From the NCBI GenBank assembly GCA_002224055.1, contig AZLU01000172.1, positions 1 to 36,417 of the forward strand: a stretch of DNA of 36,417 nucleotides, given 5' to 3'. Source of the DNA: Pezizomycotina sp. ARF18 (Eukaryota; Ascomycota). Both the position numbers and the translations under genes were made by a program. The stretch's first letter is position 1. Every line of letters begins with the position of its first letter. This document shows, one piece after another, positions 10,905 through 22,995 of this stretch. The notes under the pieces were generated by a model, which saw only the letters and a program-made list of their open reading frames with translations, had not been told where the DNA came from and made no database searches.

Positions 10905-13010
10905 AAGACGAAACAATAGAAGCGAAAAAGAAAAAAAACGAAGAAGAAAAGAAAAAAGTCTGCAGGATAATACAAAAAGCAAAGGAACGGGTGGGTCTTT
11001 TTCCTTTCTAGTGATCTCTTGCAAGTTGCCGGGTTGTTTTTGCAACTGAACTGGGGGGGTTTACTGCAGACCGCGAAACCTAATAAATGTTTAATTGCTT
11101 GATAGTGGAGAAAAAAACAGTCTGCGTGATTTTAGTCTGACAAACCTCTCTTTGTTCTTTTCAAGGGTGTGTTAAATTTTAAAAAGAGAAAAGTAACTAG
11201 TAGAAATGAAAATATAGAAAGAGGCAGAGGGAAAAAAGAGAGTGGCAATTACCGATCTGAAGGGGGAAAATCGGTTGCGAATGAGGAACGATGAAAACGG
11301 GGACACTAATGCCCAGGCACAAGGGAAATAGATCAGATAGCGGTAGTTCGGTAAGAACTGTGCGTATACGTATTGCGAGCAGAGAAAAAAAGAGAGTGAC
11401 TAGTATGAATGTATACTACTGCAGTAGACGAACTAGAAGAAAAAAGAAAAGGAAACAAAAGACAACGAGAAAATAAAGAAGAATTAGTTAAAACACTGCC
11501 AACACACACAAGTCTCGAGTCTGGAGGTTTCTTCAGCTCACTAGCTAGAGCATGTGATGCAAATGGCATAAACACAGGAACGAACGAGGGGGATAGTGGT
11601 AGGGTTGAGGAGGAAAGATAAGAAGAATCCAAAAAAAGGGAACCGGGGGAAAACTGGCTGATGCGCACGGTATTATATAAAATCTGCTTAACAATGATTG
11701 TTGATCCCTTATAATCGCAAAAAGATTCTTTCATCCGGGACAAGAAGCTCATAAGGGGATGCTTGAATAATCGTCGTATATCTGTATATACTTCGTAAAT
11801 CGGTTGGTCTCCTCCAAAAAAGAGCCGCCTACCTACTCCGTGGTCTCTGGAGAATTATACGCTAGCTCCATATCTATATCCAAAGTTAAGGGTCAATTTA
11901 GCAGAGAAAAAAAAAAGAGTGGGGAAAAATAAATCTATTGCAAACCGACCCGAAGGGCTGGAGAGGTGAAGAAGAAAAAGAAAGCAGTCAGGGAAGAAGA
12001 GAGACAGAGTGATGTAAAGTCAATGTTAGTGAGTCGGGCGGCAGTGGCCTGAGTGAAACCATTTGGTGTTCGGGTAGGAGGTTCAGCCAAGCTCCGGCCT
12101 TTCCTTCTTTTTCTATATTTCTTACACCAATTCACACGGTTCCCTTTTGACTGTACTATATTTTCAATCCAGTTGAGACTTCTCCCAGTCACTTACTGAT
12201 TTTTTTCACCTTTCTCCCTAAACTATGCAGCTTCAAGGGTTAGCCATTGCCTGAAGAGAAGAGGCGCGCGAGAATTTTCGTTATAACTAGATCGAAACGG
12301 GCTCGCCGTAGCGTCTAGCCCGTTGCCAAAAACTAACGATAGTAATGAATGTTCTAGTCAGTTGGTGGATATTGCCTCCTGTGCCTGAGTTAGCTTTGCT
12401 AGCAGTGGCAGATATTCCCAGTCGGATGCATGCACCTCCATTGAAAAAGGCAGTCAAAATGTATATGCACTGCGTACCTGACTTTGATCCTGGGCGATAT
12501 GCAAGGCTCAAAGTAGAAAACGGTATAGGCTAGGATAAGGAACACCAGCCTTTGAAAAGCCCCCCAAAAAATTACCCTGCTAACTCGGCGGGTAGTCAAT
12601 ATCCGAGAGCAAGAATCGGTTTCAGAGGCAAAAAGACCGTTTGCCTGTTGTGTTTGTGACTGTTCTTTATATTAAGATCTTCGTTCTTTCTCTCATAATT
12701 ATCGCCTTGATTCCTGTTGAAGATGGAATACTTCCGGTTTGTTGTTTGTTGACGTTTGTCTTTAAGTAATAACACCTCGAATTTATTATTTTAGCCAATA
12801 GTTCGTTTTTTATATAGCCAAAATCACCAAATCTGTCCGTGTTCGGTCTTACTTGAATCAAAATAGACATCGAAGGTTGAACAAATCCCAGCTTACTTAC
12901 TCTATTTATCATTTCGTTCAGTTAATGTTTAATCACAGTACATACATACTTTGTGATACTGTGATCAAATAGTAAGGCCCTGGCAGGCGAGCTGTAGAGT
13001 TTCAAGTACC

Positions 13011-13035
13011 TTTTTTTTTTTTTTTTTTTTTTTTT
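13011..13035. repeat. Poly-T tract, 25 T
   Basis: Uninterrupted T run inside the gene-poor block. Sequence on both sides is non-coding and mixed in composition. Confidence 0.85.
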
Positions 13036-16000
13036 CAGCAGCTATGACGATGTCGTATCAACCTTCACTGAGTGTCGTGACGCTAAATTAGAAGTAACCT
13101 GCCAGTTCATTAGCAGCCATGCACAGCGTAGCTTTCGTTGCAAGGAAAAACGAAGGGAATTAACGAATAATCTCACAAAGCTCCATCGAGTCCAGCAGGG
13201 AATCCTCAGCAGAGGAATATAGTTCCGTTCAAACCTGATTGCTAAGAAAGACAACCAGGTAGCGAGCTTGGGGAAAACACCGCAAATCAAATGATAGTAT
13301 CAAAAAAAGCCAATTCTCATGAAAGAAACAATCTTATGAACCCGTGCGAACACGGCAGCCGCAGCTGCAGTTAGCCAAAGCTGGATATCATTCCCACCCG
13401 GTAATTAGACGTATACGGTATCGGCGAGGCAATGATACGGAGGATGACTGAAATGTCTTCAAATGCGAAGCAAACGACAAAAAGGCCATTTAGCCCCCGC
13501 GAGTCCCTTATCACTGCACTTCTCGCATTTTGCGAACAATAAGAAAGAATGATCCACATTTGGGTCGGCCGATTACTCTCTTTTTTTAAAAGGCAGCTTT
13601 TGTTTTTTATTCTTTCATTTGATTTTCCCCTCGCTCTCATATCTCTCCACGGAAAATGAAAACCGCAAACCACGACACGTGGAGTTGCAGGATAAACAGG
13701 GGTTCTACCCTTCCCGAAAGACGATGTAGCCGTGAAGAAAGTGGATATAGCAAAAGTTTCGCAGACCCGCTTTCATGGAAAGTTCCGAGTGCAAGCCTCC
13801 ACAAAAAATTTTTTTTCTTTCTTTCTTCAAATTATTTCTCAGAAAGAGACAAGTGGACCATGGATAGAAATGAATGATATCAAAGGACAAAAAGTCCTCT
13901 AATGTCATTTAGGAAATGATTCGCGGGGATGACCTTGGCCGTCACTGCCCGGCACCACATTTCCCCTGCATGGCATCGCTATTTGTAAGGGAACCCATTT
14001 TATCCCATCAGTTCCCAGGAGATCGGCTGGGAGGTTTCAGTCCGTATCTTTAACAATCTCGAAACCGAATTGTTGCCAACATGAGGAGAGTTGGTGTTTT
14101 TTAAGCACCCAACCTTTCTATTTTGCCTTTTTATCTCATTCTCTCGCCTTGTTACTTTACCTTACTCAGCGTTTGTATACCGCCGTGGCTTGAAGTTTTT
14201 TTTATTGAAGATATGACATCGCTTATATATAATTGATAATTGGTATCTTGTCAGCTTTGTGGGAGGAGAAAAAATGCAAAGAGAAGGGGAAGGGGGGCGG
14301 TCATGCTCATAAGTGAAAAAGGTGAAGACGTGTTGGTTTCATCTGGTTTCAACCTAATCAAAATAACCCTGACCGCACGCTCTGACCTAGCAAAAAAGCA
14401 CAAGCTCAGCAACGTATACTTGATTGAATGAATCCAGTTTTTTTCTCGATAGCATGAGGAAGTGTAAATCTCCAAGCCTGGAGAAAATGGTAAAGTGGAG
14501 AAATCAAGTTTCTCAAGTCCATGATGCCTTTGATCTTCCGAAAATCTCATCAAACGCTTTGTGCTACATTGCGCAGAAATGTAGCAAAACACTTAATTCT
14601 CAATCGGTTGTCAAAGAACAGAAATGAGCACGACGAACGGAAAACGGCGACTTGCCGTCCCGGGATCGGTAAAGGGAGGTAGAAAAAGCGGATTCTGGTC
14701 ACCTGAGGAGTTTGTAGATGTGAAGAGAATGCAGAATTACTTGGAAGTGAGAAGCAGATCTCTTGGTAATGGAACTTGAGGCTGGCAATCAAACACGCTA
14801 ATGCGCCAAACTATCGAAAAGATGGACCGTTGCGTCGACGAGGGTTTGTTGCCTTTGTATAGGACCTAGTACTCTCGTTCGCAACCAATAGTGCCTTCGA
14901 CAATGCAAGGGATGCCGGGGGCGGGGAAGCTCGTTATTAGAAGGAGTAGATGGAAGCTATGAGTTTAAAATTGACATATTAGCAACGAAGAAAGTGGAAC
15001 CTGGGCTGCGGATATTAAAATGAAAATCTCAAAGAAACTAGAACGGCTGGATTGGAAAGTCACAACAATATCTCTCATTGTTTTTACCTTTTTTGAAAAG
15101 TTTTCGACTAACCGCGGACCCGAGTTGTTGGAATCAAATCACGAATCTTCTCCCGGGCCGGGATATTTCCAATTGATTGAGACACCATGGTTTGGGTCCA
15201 TGAATGCTTGCCGGCAGCAACAGTCCTTGCAATAATACGCCTGGATTGGGAATGTGGCATTGTCAGCGGTCGTCGGTAAACGGCTATATATCGTCATCCT
15301 TCCTTTAATCTCGATGCCATTATCGGAGATTATGATAAGGGTTTGAATCCAGCTCGTATTAGGCAGTATGTGTTACTGCGATCCATTCTTGACTCTTGAG
15401 TCGGAATAGGGAGCTGTATGACTTTCAATGCGTATATTATTTTGATGCTTAAAATGATGCCTTTTCTCTCTCATACGTCGCAGAGATATAATAATGGCGC
15501 CTTGTCGATATTAACTTCGATTTTCCGCATTCGGCTTTATCCGCCTCATGAACCCTGTAATTTCAAGCGGTAATAATATCGTAACACTGACGGTTACTAA
15601 TCTATTACGCTGTCGTGGAAATAGCCGTTACAGCCTCCTCTGAATATAGAGGACGTGTTTTACCTCTATATGCTGGAAAGGCCTGAGGAATAAAGCTTGG
15701 ACCGGCCCTCGGGCAAATTCCGGGAAGAATAGAAATCAGCTAGAAGTTACCCCACGATGTCTTATTTTCCAAGTGGACCAGGCCTACCTATTCAATCTCT
15801 GGAGAGCCTTTGCTGAGGTTTCTCTTCGGCGTTGATACCGATACGGACTCGGGGTGGTGGATACGGGATGTCTTTGAGCTTTGATAAGATGCCGAGGGGT
15901 TTCATAGATGATAAAACCATGGCAATGTAACGAGGGGACCCCTATTTCGGTATTTGGCCAGTCCCGCCTTATACGATGTTGTATGCATCGTTCCAAATGT

Positions 16001-17110
16001 AGATTGCGCGCCGTAAAGATATTGGAGGATCAAGCTTGCCATTCAAGCCGTTAAGTAGTTCATCTAGCTTTCATTTTAATTTGTCCCTCTATCTTACCTC
16101 CTCGCAAGCCCCGCAATTTGATATGATCATATATGCAGGGCTCGTGGGGGTCTTCTACATGGAAACAAGCTACTGTAAGAGAGAGAAAGAGAGAGATCAT
16201 AGGGGATATCATTGCTTAACTGACTTTCAACTATGCCGCATTATGGATGAAGGAAGTTTCCGCCCTTTGTTGCTGTCATTGCTTTTGGGATGCGTAAGCA
16301 GGAGTCGGCCTTTGGTACCCTTCGTCGGGGACGGCAGGACAAGATACTCTCTCTTTGGCAGTGCTTGGGCGTTGCTACAAGAGAGACGAATATAGGCCGC
16401 TGCATAATCCGCAAGATATTATAAGGAATCAAACGAATAATATTTGAGCGTGGTGGTGGCTATAAACGTTGAAATATGTTGACGTCGTATGTCGCCAAAG
16501 ATGTCGATTATCAGAACAAGGGCACCACATTTCAATATCGGAGGGAGTAGATACGATGAGCGAAATGCTACAACGGATGTCTAGCAGAGACAAGGCAGTT
16601 TGGGGAAAGTGCTGTTCCACAAGTCTCTGGTGGAGATCTTACCTCTTGTGCTCGAAGGATCTCTACCTCCTCTCTTCTAGCCCCTACTTCTTTTCACCTC
16701 ACCAGGTCTTCAATCGTCTAAGAAAAGGGTTAAATACAACATCTATTTAGGTGTGATTCGGCCAAAGAGAAATAGAAAGTGGGAAGAGAAGGAGGAGGAA
16801 GATAACAAATAGGGGAAGCCTGGCTATGGGAATTCTAGAACGAGATAATTCAGATACCGGGCACGTAATGTAAAAGCGTCTTACTCTGAGGCATTGTATC
16901 CAAAGGGAAGCAAAATAAGTTAAACTTACTATCATATTTGTAAAAAAAAAAAGAAGAAGCTTTACTGTCGACTACTAGACTCTAGAAAACTTGCAATAAT
17001 TGAACGGAGGAAGTATATATATATATAACGACACGACAATCCACCACCAACCTTAAGCTTTTGGGAAGTAGCTCACAACTATTTTTACTTAATTTCAATT
17101 TTTTTCTAAT

Positions 17111-17129
17111 TTTTTTTTTTTTTTTTTTT
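17111..17129. repeat. Poly-T tract, 19 T, in a proximal promoter
   Basis: T run about 65 bases upstream of the putative transcribed leader of the gene starting at 17465. Poly(dA:dT) tracts near promoters are commonly nucleosome-excluding in fungi; that role here is inference. Confidence 0.7.
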
Positions 17130-17195
17130 AATTCTAATAGTCGTTCAAAGGAAAAATCGGGCAGCGCTGGGCCGCCGGCCTGCTGTTCAGGAAGG

Positions 17196-17442
17196 GTAAG
17201 TGGACTTGAAACTTGTTTGCTTCAGCGTAAAACGTGAAAAAAAATATATATTTTTTGGAATATTATCTCTCCCATCTCTTCCACCTCTTCCTTCAGAATG
17301 AATTATATCCCTTCATCTCTCGTGTGGAGAAAGGTAGAAAATGGCGGCGATAAGCGGCAGTGTTAGAACCTTGCATCCTTCTTTCTAGCTCATTTTACAA
17401 AAACCACCGTTCGTTTATACTGATATTGGTTTCTTTCCTTAG
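17196..17442 (+). other. Probable 5' UTR intron
   Basis: The donor AGG|GTAAGT is at 17196. A pyrimidine-rich acceptor, TTTCTTTCCTTAG, ends at 17442, just 22 bases before the ATG at 17465. The stretch immediately before the donor is GC-richer than its surroundings and has no ATG in a useful frame, so an untranslated first exon is likely. Confidence 0.5.
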
Positions 17443-17464
17443 AGCGTTCACTTAAGTGTCGAAA

Positions 17465-18443
17465 ATGGACGTTTCAACCATACCAACGGATTTGAACTTG
17501 AACCCTGGTATCGAATCTACCCGATTTCATGGAGGACGTGCCAAACAATTCGAAAATACACCCCGAACCTCCTAGCACCATGACAGTTAAGGACCTAAAG
17601 GATGGAACCAATCCTTTTTATTTGGTCACAGATACTGGCATGAAACTTAGCCACAAGGAGTGCAAGAAACTCATTCGAAACGTCGATACGGTTTACGAAA
17701 AGCAGCTCGAGCAACTCGCTCGCGATCTTCTACTCTCATTGGCGAACTTGAGGAGAAAACCCTCAAGATACTGATGACTCGTAGGTCTCTTCGGTGCGCC
17801 AGCTTTGTATGTTAGGTCTTAAGAATATTAACTTGACTGACGAATGAGCTGCAGGTGCTGGAGAAAAGAAGTCTAGCTTCGTTCGAGTACGACGTCGACG
17901 CCACTGGTGCATCAGCTAAGAAGAAGGCCTTCGCCCCGAGGAAGGCTGGTGTAGCGAAAGTGGCGACCTCGGGAGATAAATCCTATAAGCACGAAGGGGA
18001 TGATTCCACTAACCGCCTAGAACTCTTCGCTGAACGAGTGCTGTCCGTTGAGTGGGTGGAGAAGCACGCTCCCGAGTTCATGATAAAAACGTAGGGTTCT
18101 TGAAAAACAGCAAAGTAGGCTTTATGTACTCTTCTGCACCTTAACGTTTAGGAGTTTACATCCTTAACCTATGTATCAAATATAGTTCCGCACGGTTCGA
18201 AATTCGATCGCACATGGCGGTATGACCTTGCTTGCTAAGGGGCTCCTCCAAAGGAAGCACCTCCGCGACAAATACGACAGAATATTCCAAGTCGGTGTCG
18301 GCAAAACTGTTGAAGTTGAAGAAGCAGCAGCAGAAGACGACGACGACGGTTTGCAATTCATGCTGGGTGACTTGATGCTGGACGAATCAGAAAACTCCGG
18401 CGATGATGGAGCTGAGGAGGATAGGGATGACGATGAGGGGTAG
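17465..18443 (+). CDS. Unrecognised protein of about 270 residues with helical centre and acidic C-terminus
   Basis: I do not recognise the family. It starts MDVSTIPTDLNLNPGI and, after a frame break near 17515, continues DFMEDVPNNSKIHPEPPS and then TDTGMKLSHKECKKLIRNVD. The following helix (VYEKQLEQLARDL) runs through a break near 17730 into LIGELEEKTLKILMT, a likely coiled coil. Introns are proposed at 17781-17854 (branch TTGACTGAC, acceptor GCTGCAG) and 18091-18185. The middle exon is Lys/Ala-rich and ends RVLSVEWVEKHAPEFMIK. The last exon reads LLAKGLLQRKHLRDKYDRIF, then an Asp/Glu-rich tail to a TAG at 18443. An acidic tail plus a basic middle could suggest chromatin or ribosome-biogenesis association, but this is speculative. 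Confidence 0.6.
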
Positions 18444-19252
18444 GGTGGATAATAAGAGCGAGGAGGATGGGATGTGATGGATGGTATTGAGAATTAGGGA
18501 AACGAGAAGGATGTGATGAATAATGTGTACATGAAAGAACGAGCTATATTGACGTTATGGGACTGTTTTCACTACTTTTACTTCTTGGATACTATAGATC
18601 AAAACTTTTTTCTTTTTCCTCAGTTGTCAATAGCTCCGCTCTTGATATTATAGAAGGATGTAATTTCCATGAAGTAAGATTGTAACTCAAGATACAAGAA
18701 AGCGAAGCTCCGAAAGATAACAGCTCTCGTATCTGCGACTACTTGGATGACACATCCAATGCTGGCCTCTCGGACGGGTGGGCTCGAGCGGCTTCTATTC
18801 TTTTGCTCAGGACTACTACGTCTATCTCCTCCCTATAAGTGTATATTACATCATGTTATGGTGAGAGATTAGAGATATACACATAGGCGTTTAAGAGTCT
18901 GATATATACCAGCAATTCTTCGGCTGCAACCTTATTGAAGAGAAGGTTCGGGCGAAGAGGCTAATATATGCATATCTTCGAGCTACACTACTATAGGGCG
19001 AAAAGCAGGAGAAGGTTTTGGACTATTTCAGTCATCGAACCTGTGAAGAGTGGTAAAGAATTGCGGATCAAATCGAGTACTGTACGTCTTTCATGATTAA
19101 AGACAGTCTAAGGTCACAAAGTACGGTATTGATCCTTGTGGCATCTGGGATTCCATATCATCATAACTAAATAAGACTCCATTGAGCTTTTTCGTCCATT
19201 CATCCATTTCAATCCAGCAAACACTCCCCAGCAACTCCCTCCCCAACCCTTC
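18444..19252. other. Intergenic region between convergent genes
   Basis: About 800 bases between two stop codons. The sequence is mixed and non-coding, with no repeat or RNA gene recognised. It presumably contains both 3' UTRs. Confidence 0.6.
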
Positions 19253-21725
19253 CTATCCTCCTCCACCCGAACTTGCCCGCCGCCGCTTTATCTCCCATAC
19301 CTTCCAGAGTTCCTCCTCCTCATCCGCCACCCCTCTCTCGTAAAGATCCCTGAGCACGGTCTCCGTGATTTCATCCCATATAACTTCCTCCTCGCTTTCA
19401 CCTTTTCCGGTGCACCGGCAGCAGCACGCGTTGTCGTTGCCGATATAGTAGTAGTCCTCGCATATGGTAGACAGCGTAGTCCACACTTCCCGACTCTTGG
19501 GACGGACGGACGCTTCGGACGATACCATCGTGGCGAGTAATGGGAGGAGTTTATTACCTAGGAACTCCGCCGTCTTGATCGTGTTACGGCGGTCGGATTC
19601 CGTGCTGGAGCGTTGGCGCTGGGGTAGAGGCGGTTTGGCTGCGTCTTCTTTTTTGTCTTTGTCTTCTTCTTTACTTTCCTCTGCTGCGTCGTCCTTCTTG
19701 TCTCCGGTAGCAGGAGCTGGCTGATGAGGAGGAGGCGAGGAAACGGTAGGGTTGACGGGCGGGTACATAAGCCTGAGCTCCTCGACCCACCAGCTCACCG
19801 CGAACTGCGGTCCGTTCTTCCCGATGGTGAACGGCAGCATGGTGCCCAGCTGCTGCTGCACAAGCTTCGCACGGTCCTGCAGCTCCGCCGCCGCGTTTGA
19901 TACGGGATTCGACCCGCGGCCGTAGCAGTGTGCGAGTGGTCCGCGTGGACGGAGCTGCGCTTCGACGACGAGAAGACCGAGCTGAACAGCTTCCCGCGGG
20001 TTCACGGAGGATGGCTTTACTCTGCCGCCGCTCCGCGATGTCGGACTTCGCTTCCGTCGCACCGGCGGCTACGGCTGCCGCGCTCGGAGAACCGCTCCCG
20101 GCTTCGGGAGTTGGGGTAGCAACAGTACTATCCGTATTGTCAACGACGGCGATGGCAGCTGGGGGTAATGGTAGCGGCGGGTAGAATCCGCGGTTGGGAT
20201 CGTCTTCGTTCTCGACGAGGTTCTTCAGGAACCCGTCGCGGGATTTAACCTCGTTCGCCCAGCTGATGCGCTCCTTCCGCTGCCTCGTCAGCGCCTCCCG
20301 CGATGTTCCGAGTAACACGAGGAGTAAATCCCCAAATACCTCACCGAGGTCTTTAACGTCCTGCTGTCGCGACTTCTCCGCCTGCGCGGGTTCGGCTTCC
20401 TGCTCGGCAGCGGTGGTGTTCATCGACGACTTGATCCTCTTCATACTATCTGTAGGCTCTTTATACTTAACAGGCGGCGGAACGTGCCAGTCCGTAATGA
20501 AAATCGTAGTATTCCCTCCTTTCCCTTTAACTTCTTTGTCGTCGTGTACTAGGACGATTTTATGCGGGCCGATCCTGCCGTGGGATACTTTCAGGGAGTG
20601 GAAGAGGGAAAGGGTAGACGCGAGGCATGTCATCCACCCGAACACGCTGGATATTTTTTCCTCTTTACCCAAATTCGTCCACCAGCGCGGTCTGCACGCC
20701 ATGAACTGCGCGAGCGTACACGTCCCGTCGCCACCCAACAGCGGGTAATTCTCCCCACCCTCGAGCGGGTGAACAGGGGGTGTAATAGCAAATACGCATT
20801 TCCATGATCAACATACGTATACGCCGGAACAGGAAAATGCCGCCTTCCGCAAACGCCTCTGCTATCTTTCTTCTTCTCGCCTTCTTCGTTAAAGTGGTTA
20901 TTCCTCGCGAGTAACCGTAGAACTTCCAACCGCCTGAAGCTTTTTCCTCCGGGGACTAAATACTCGCTCTTATCAACAAACAAACGGACGTACGTTTGTC
21001 CCCAGAGCGGGTTTTCTTCGGTGGATACTTTAACGACGTCGTAGGGTCCGCTATTTGCTGTTTTTTCTCCCGTGGTAGGGGAGTGACTCGCCCCTGCCGT
21101 TCGCTCGACGCGCATGAAGGGGACGTAATGTAACTCCCCATCAATAAAGAACTCCGCACCGCTGAGCTCCCCCAGCGCGGGCGGCGAGTAGGGTACATTA
21201 ACGGCTTTTCCACCGAATGATAAATGCGTACCTACACCGCACGGATCGACGAACCACGTTCCGCGGTCTAAATGCTCCATAGGTTTAACTAACGCCGCAG
21301 CGACCGTTTTATCCTTCTTCCCTCCACCACCACCACCACCACCACCACCACTTACTTCATCCTCTCTATCTTCGTCGAGGATATTGTGTACTCTAAACAA
21401 CCTCCCGTAATTCTTCCTCAAACAGCTATCATCCAACAAATCCCTCGCCGCAGCCGTCAACACACCACTTATATTCTCCGGAGACGGAGCATACCTCGTC
21501 GCGACGTCGAGGAGGTATATGGTGTACGGTAGATGCTTGCGTAAGTAATCCTCTACGGTAAGGTCTTGGTTCGGGAATAGTTTACGTTGGGATAGTTCGT
21601 CGGGGGAACCGCCGCCGTTTTTGACGACGCGGTCGAGGGTTTCTTTGAAGGATAAAGCGGAGGGGAAACCTTTGTAGATGCGGGGGTTTGGATTATGAAG
21701 GGGCTGGAGGGTGTGAGGACGTCAT
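19253..21725 (-). CDS. Kinase-fold protein with degenerate catalytic loop (probable pseudokinase), frames broken
   Basis: About 820 residues if repaired. A start at 21725 is plausible, although a frame break near 21690 makes it uncertain. The N-terminal region includes DLTVEDYLRKHLPYTIYLLD and CLRKNYGRLFRVHNI, then a Gly repeat encoded by (CCA)n at 21324-21350. Kinase-like signatures follow: SFRRLEVLRLLARNNHF (helix C-like), GNAYLLLHPLF (hinge-like), SLFHSLKVSHGRIGPHKIVL (catalytic-loop position) and IFITDWHVP (DFG position). DVKDLGEVFGDLLLVLLG matches the helix-F region, and a Ser-Val-Arg-Pro...Glu-Val pattern ends the lobe. The catalytic-loop Asp is Arg and the DFG triplet is Asp-Trp-His, so activity is doubtful. 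A break near 20765 needs one extra base; another lies near 20000. Large low-complexity inserts separate the lobes. The overall pattern resembles kinase-like proteins frequent in Pezizomycotina. Stop TAG at 19253. Confidence 0.7.
21324..21350 (-). repeat. In-frame trinucleotide repeat encoding poly-Gly
   Basis: Nine CCA units on the + strand read as consecutive Gly codons in the kinase-like protein, between its N-terminal region and the first kinase-like motif. The unit length keeps the frame, so length variation would be tolerated. Confidence 0.8.
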
Positions 21726-22788
21726 GATGTTTATTTTTTCTCCGTATGTGATAATTGAGCTTGCTTGTGTGATATGGTGATAATAAGAGGAGAGCTCAGA
21801 GCTCAGGAGCTTTACTACAAGCTGAAGTTGATCGAAAGAGAAGTGATCGACGTAAAGAAATGGAATTGAACAGCTTCTTATAGAAAAAAAATTTGAATCT
21901 CCAGGCAATTCGAACAAATCAATTGCAACATAATAGAGAATAGAATGGATCAAAAAAAAAAAAAAAAAAAAAAAAAAGAAAGAAAAAGAAACCGTCGCAG
22001 TTCGTGATAATATAATGTCTCGAGAGTAAGCTGTCGAAAGCTGGCTGGCTACGTAGCAAAATCCGGCTGGTGTGCTAATTAGCTAAACGAACGGCAGTCT
22101 AGTTTTTTTTTCGCAAAAAAAACTTCTTACTTCTTACTAGGTTAACTGTCCAAGTAAATTCCCAAGTAGCTATCGTTTCTATTACCTGTCACCTAGCAAA
22201 AGAAGAGAAAAATGCGACTCGATAGCTTCAGCCGTAATTTATAACCCCATTCGAGCTCCCTGCATGTTGTTCGGTTCGCTGTGGCATTATTGGTGCAAGG
22301 CCCTTTTTCTTGCTGCTTCGAAATTCCTCGTAAGGATGGACATGCGGAAGCGGGTCCACCACAATTTTTTCTTCCTACTTACTCTACCCCGTTTTCTCTT
22401 CTACGTCGCCTCGTTGCAGATAACGTATTATGTCTCAAGATCGTCGCCCGTTCTCGCTTCGAAAGAGCAACCCATGGAGAAAAGACGCAATGAGGTGTCA
22501 ATGGCATTTCTGTAGGAAAAAGCTCTATCTGCTCGACATTTCTAGCTTTATCCTTTTGTTTCAGCATCGTCGTAACAGCTAGCTATTGGTTCGAGAAATT
22601 TTCTGTAAAAGAACTAAAGAACAGAAGATGATTCTAACGCGATCCTTGAGCGATACGACCACTTTTTCTCATATTTATAAAGAAAGACGATCTTAGAAAG
22701 AAGAAAATTATGAAACAAACGAAAGTGCTGCTTGACCTTATTTGCGGGTCGCTTTATACATGATCTCAAGAAGAGTAACAGACCTCCC

Positions 22789-22819
<31 letters not shown>

Positions 22820-22995
22820 AATGGAATGTAGGCTGAACCACCACGATACTTTGAGTGGTTTAGTAAACTTGAGGATAAAACTGAAAAGAAAGTGCTAGAG
22901 TTTGTACATGTACTGAAATAAGTGGGAAGAAGTTCTTCCAGTGATAAAATTTAATGAACAACGGATACGAGGAAAGCAGTTGGAACAGGTATATA
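21726..22995. other. Intergenic region between two tandem minus-strand genes
   Basis: It contains an A26 run at 21952-21977, a small direct repeat of GAGCTCA near 21790, and a TTTA-type simple repeat at about 22790-22820. The rest is non-coding and mixed. It should hold the promoter of the kinase-like gene and the 3' UTR of AIM21. Confidence 0.55.
21952..21977. repeat. Poly-A tract, 26 A
   Basis: Homopolymer about 230 bases upstream of the proposed start of the kinase-like gene (a T run on its coding strand). Confidence 0.85.

Larger units (their letters stand above)
10730..17464. other. Long gene-poor region
   Basis: From 10730 to about 12250 the minus strand is pyrimidine-rich and probably serves as leader or promoter for the gene reading left from 10729. 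From about 12250 to 17190 I see no protein-like frame: open stretches are short, change composition randomly and show no family motif. No terminal repeats, target duplications or tRNA-like structures were recognised. Ancient, unrecognisable transposon remains cannot be excluded. 17190-17464 holds the leader of the next gene. Confidence 0.45.

Noticed and set aside
11333-11752. Minus-strand open frame of 139 codons
   Set aside because: Ser/Phe/Leu-rich translation of a pyrimidine-rich leader; no conserved motif and no splice context.
16036-16395. Plus-strand open frame of 119 codons
   Set aside because: No motif, random composition, and surrounded by equally patternless sequence.
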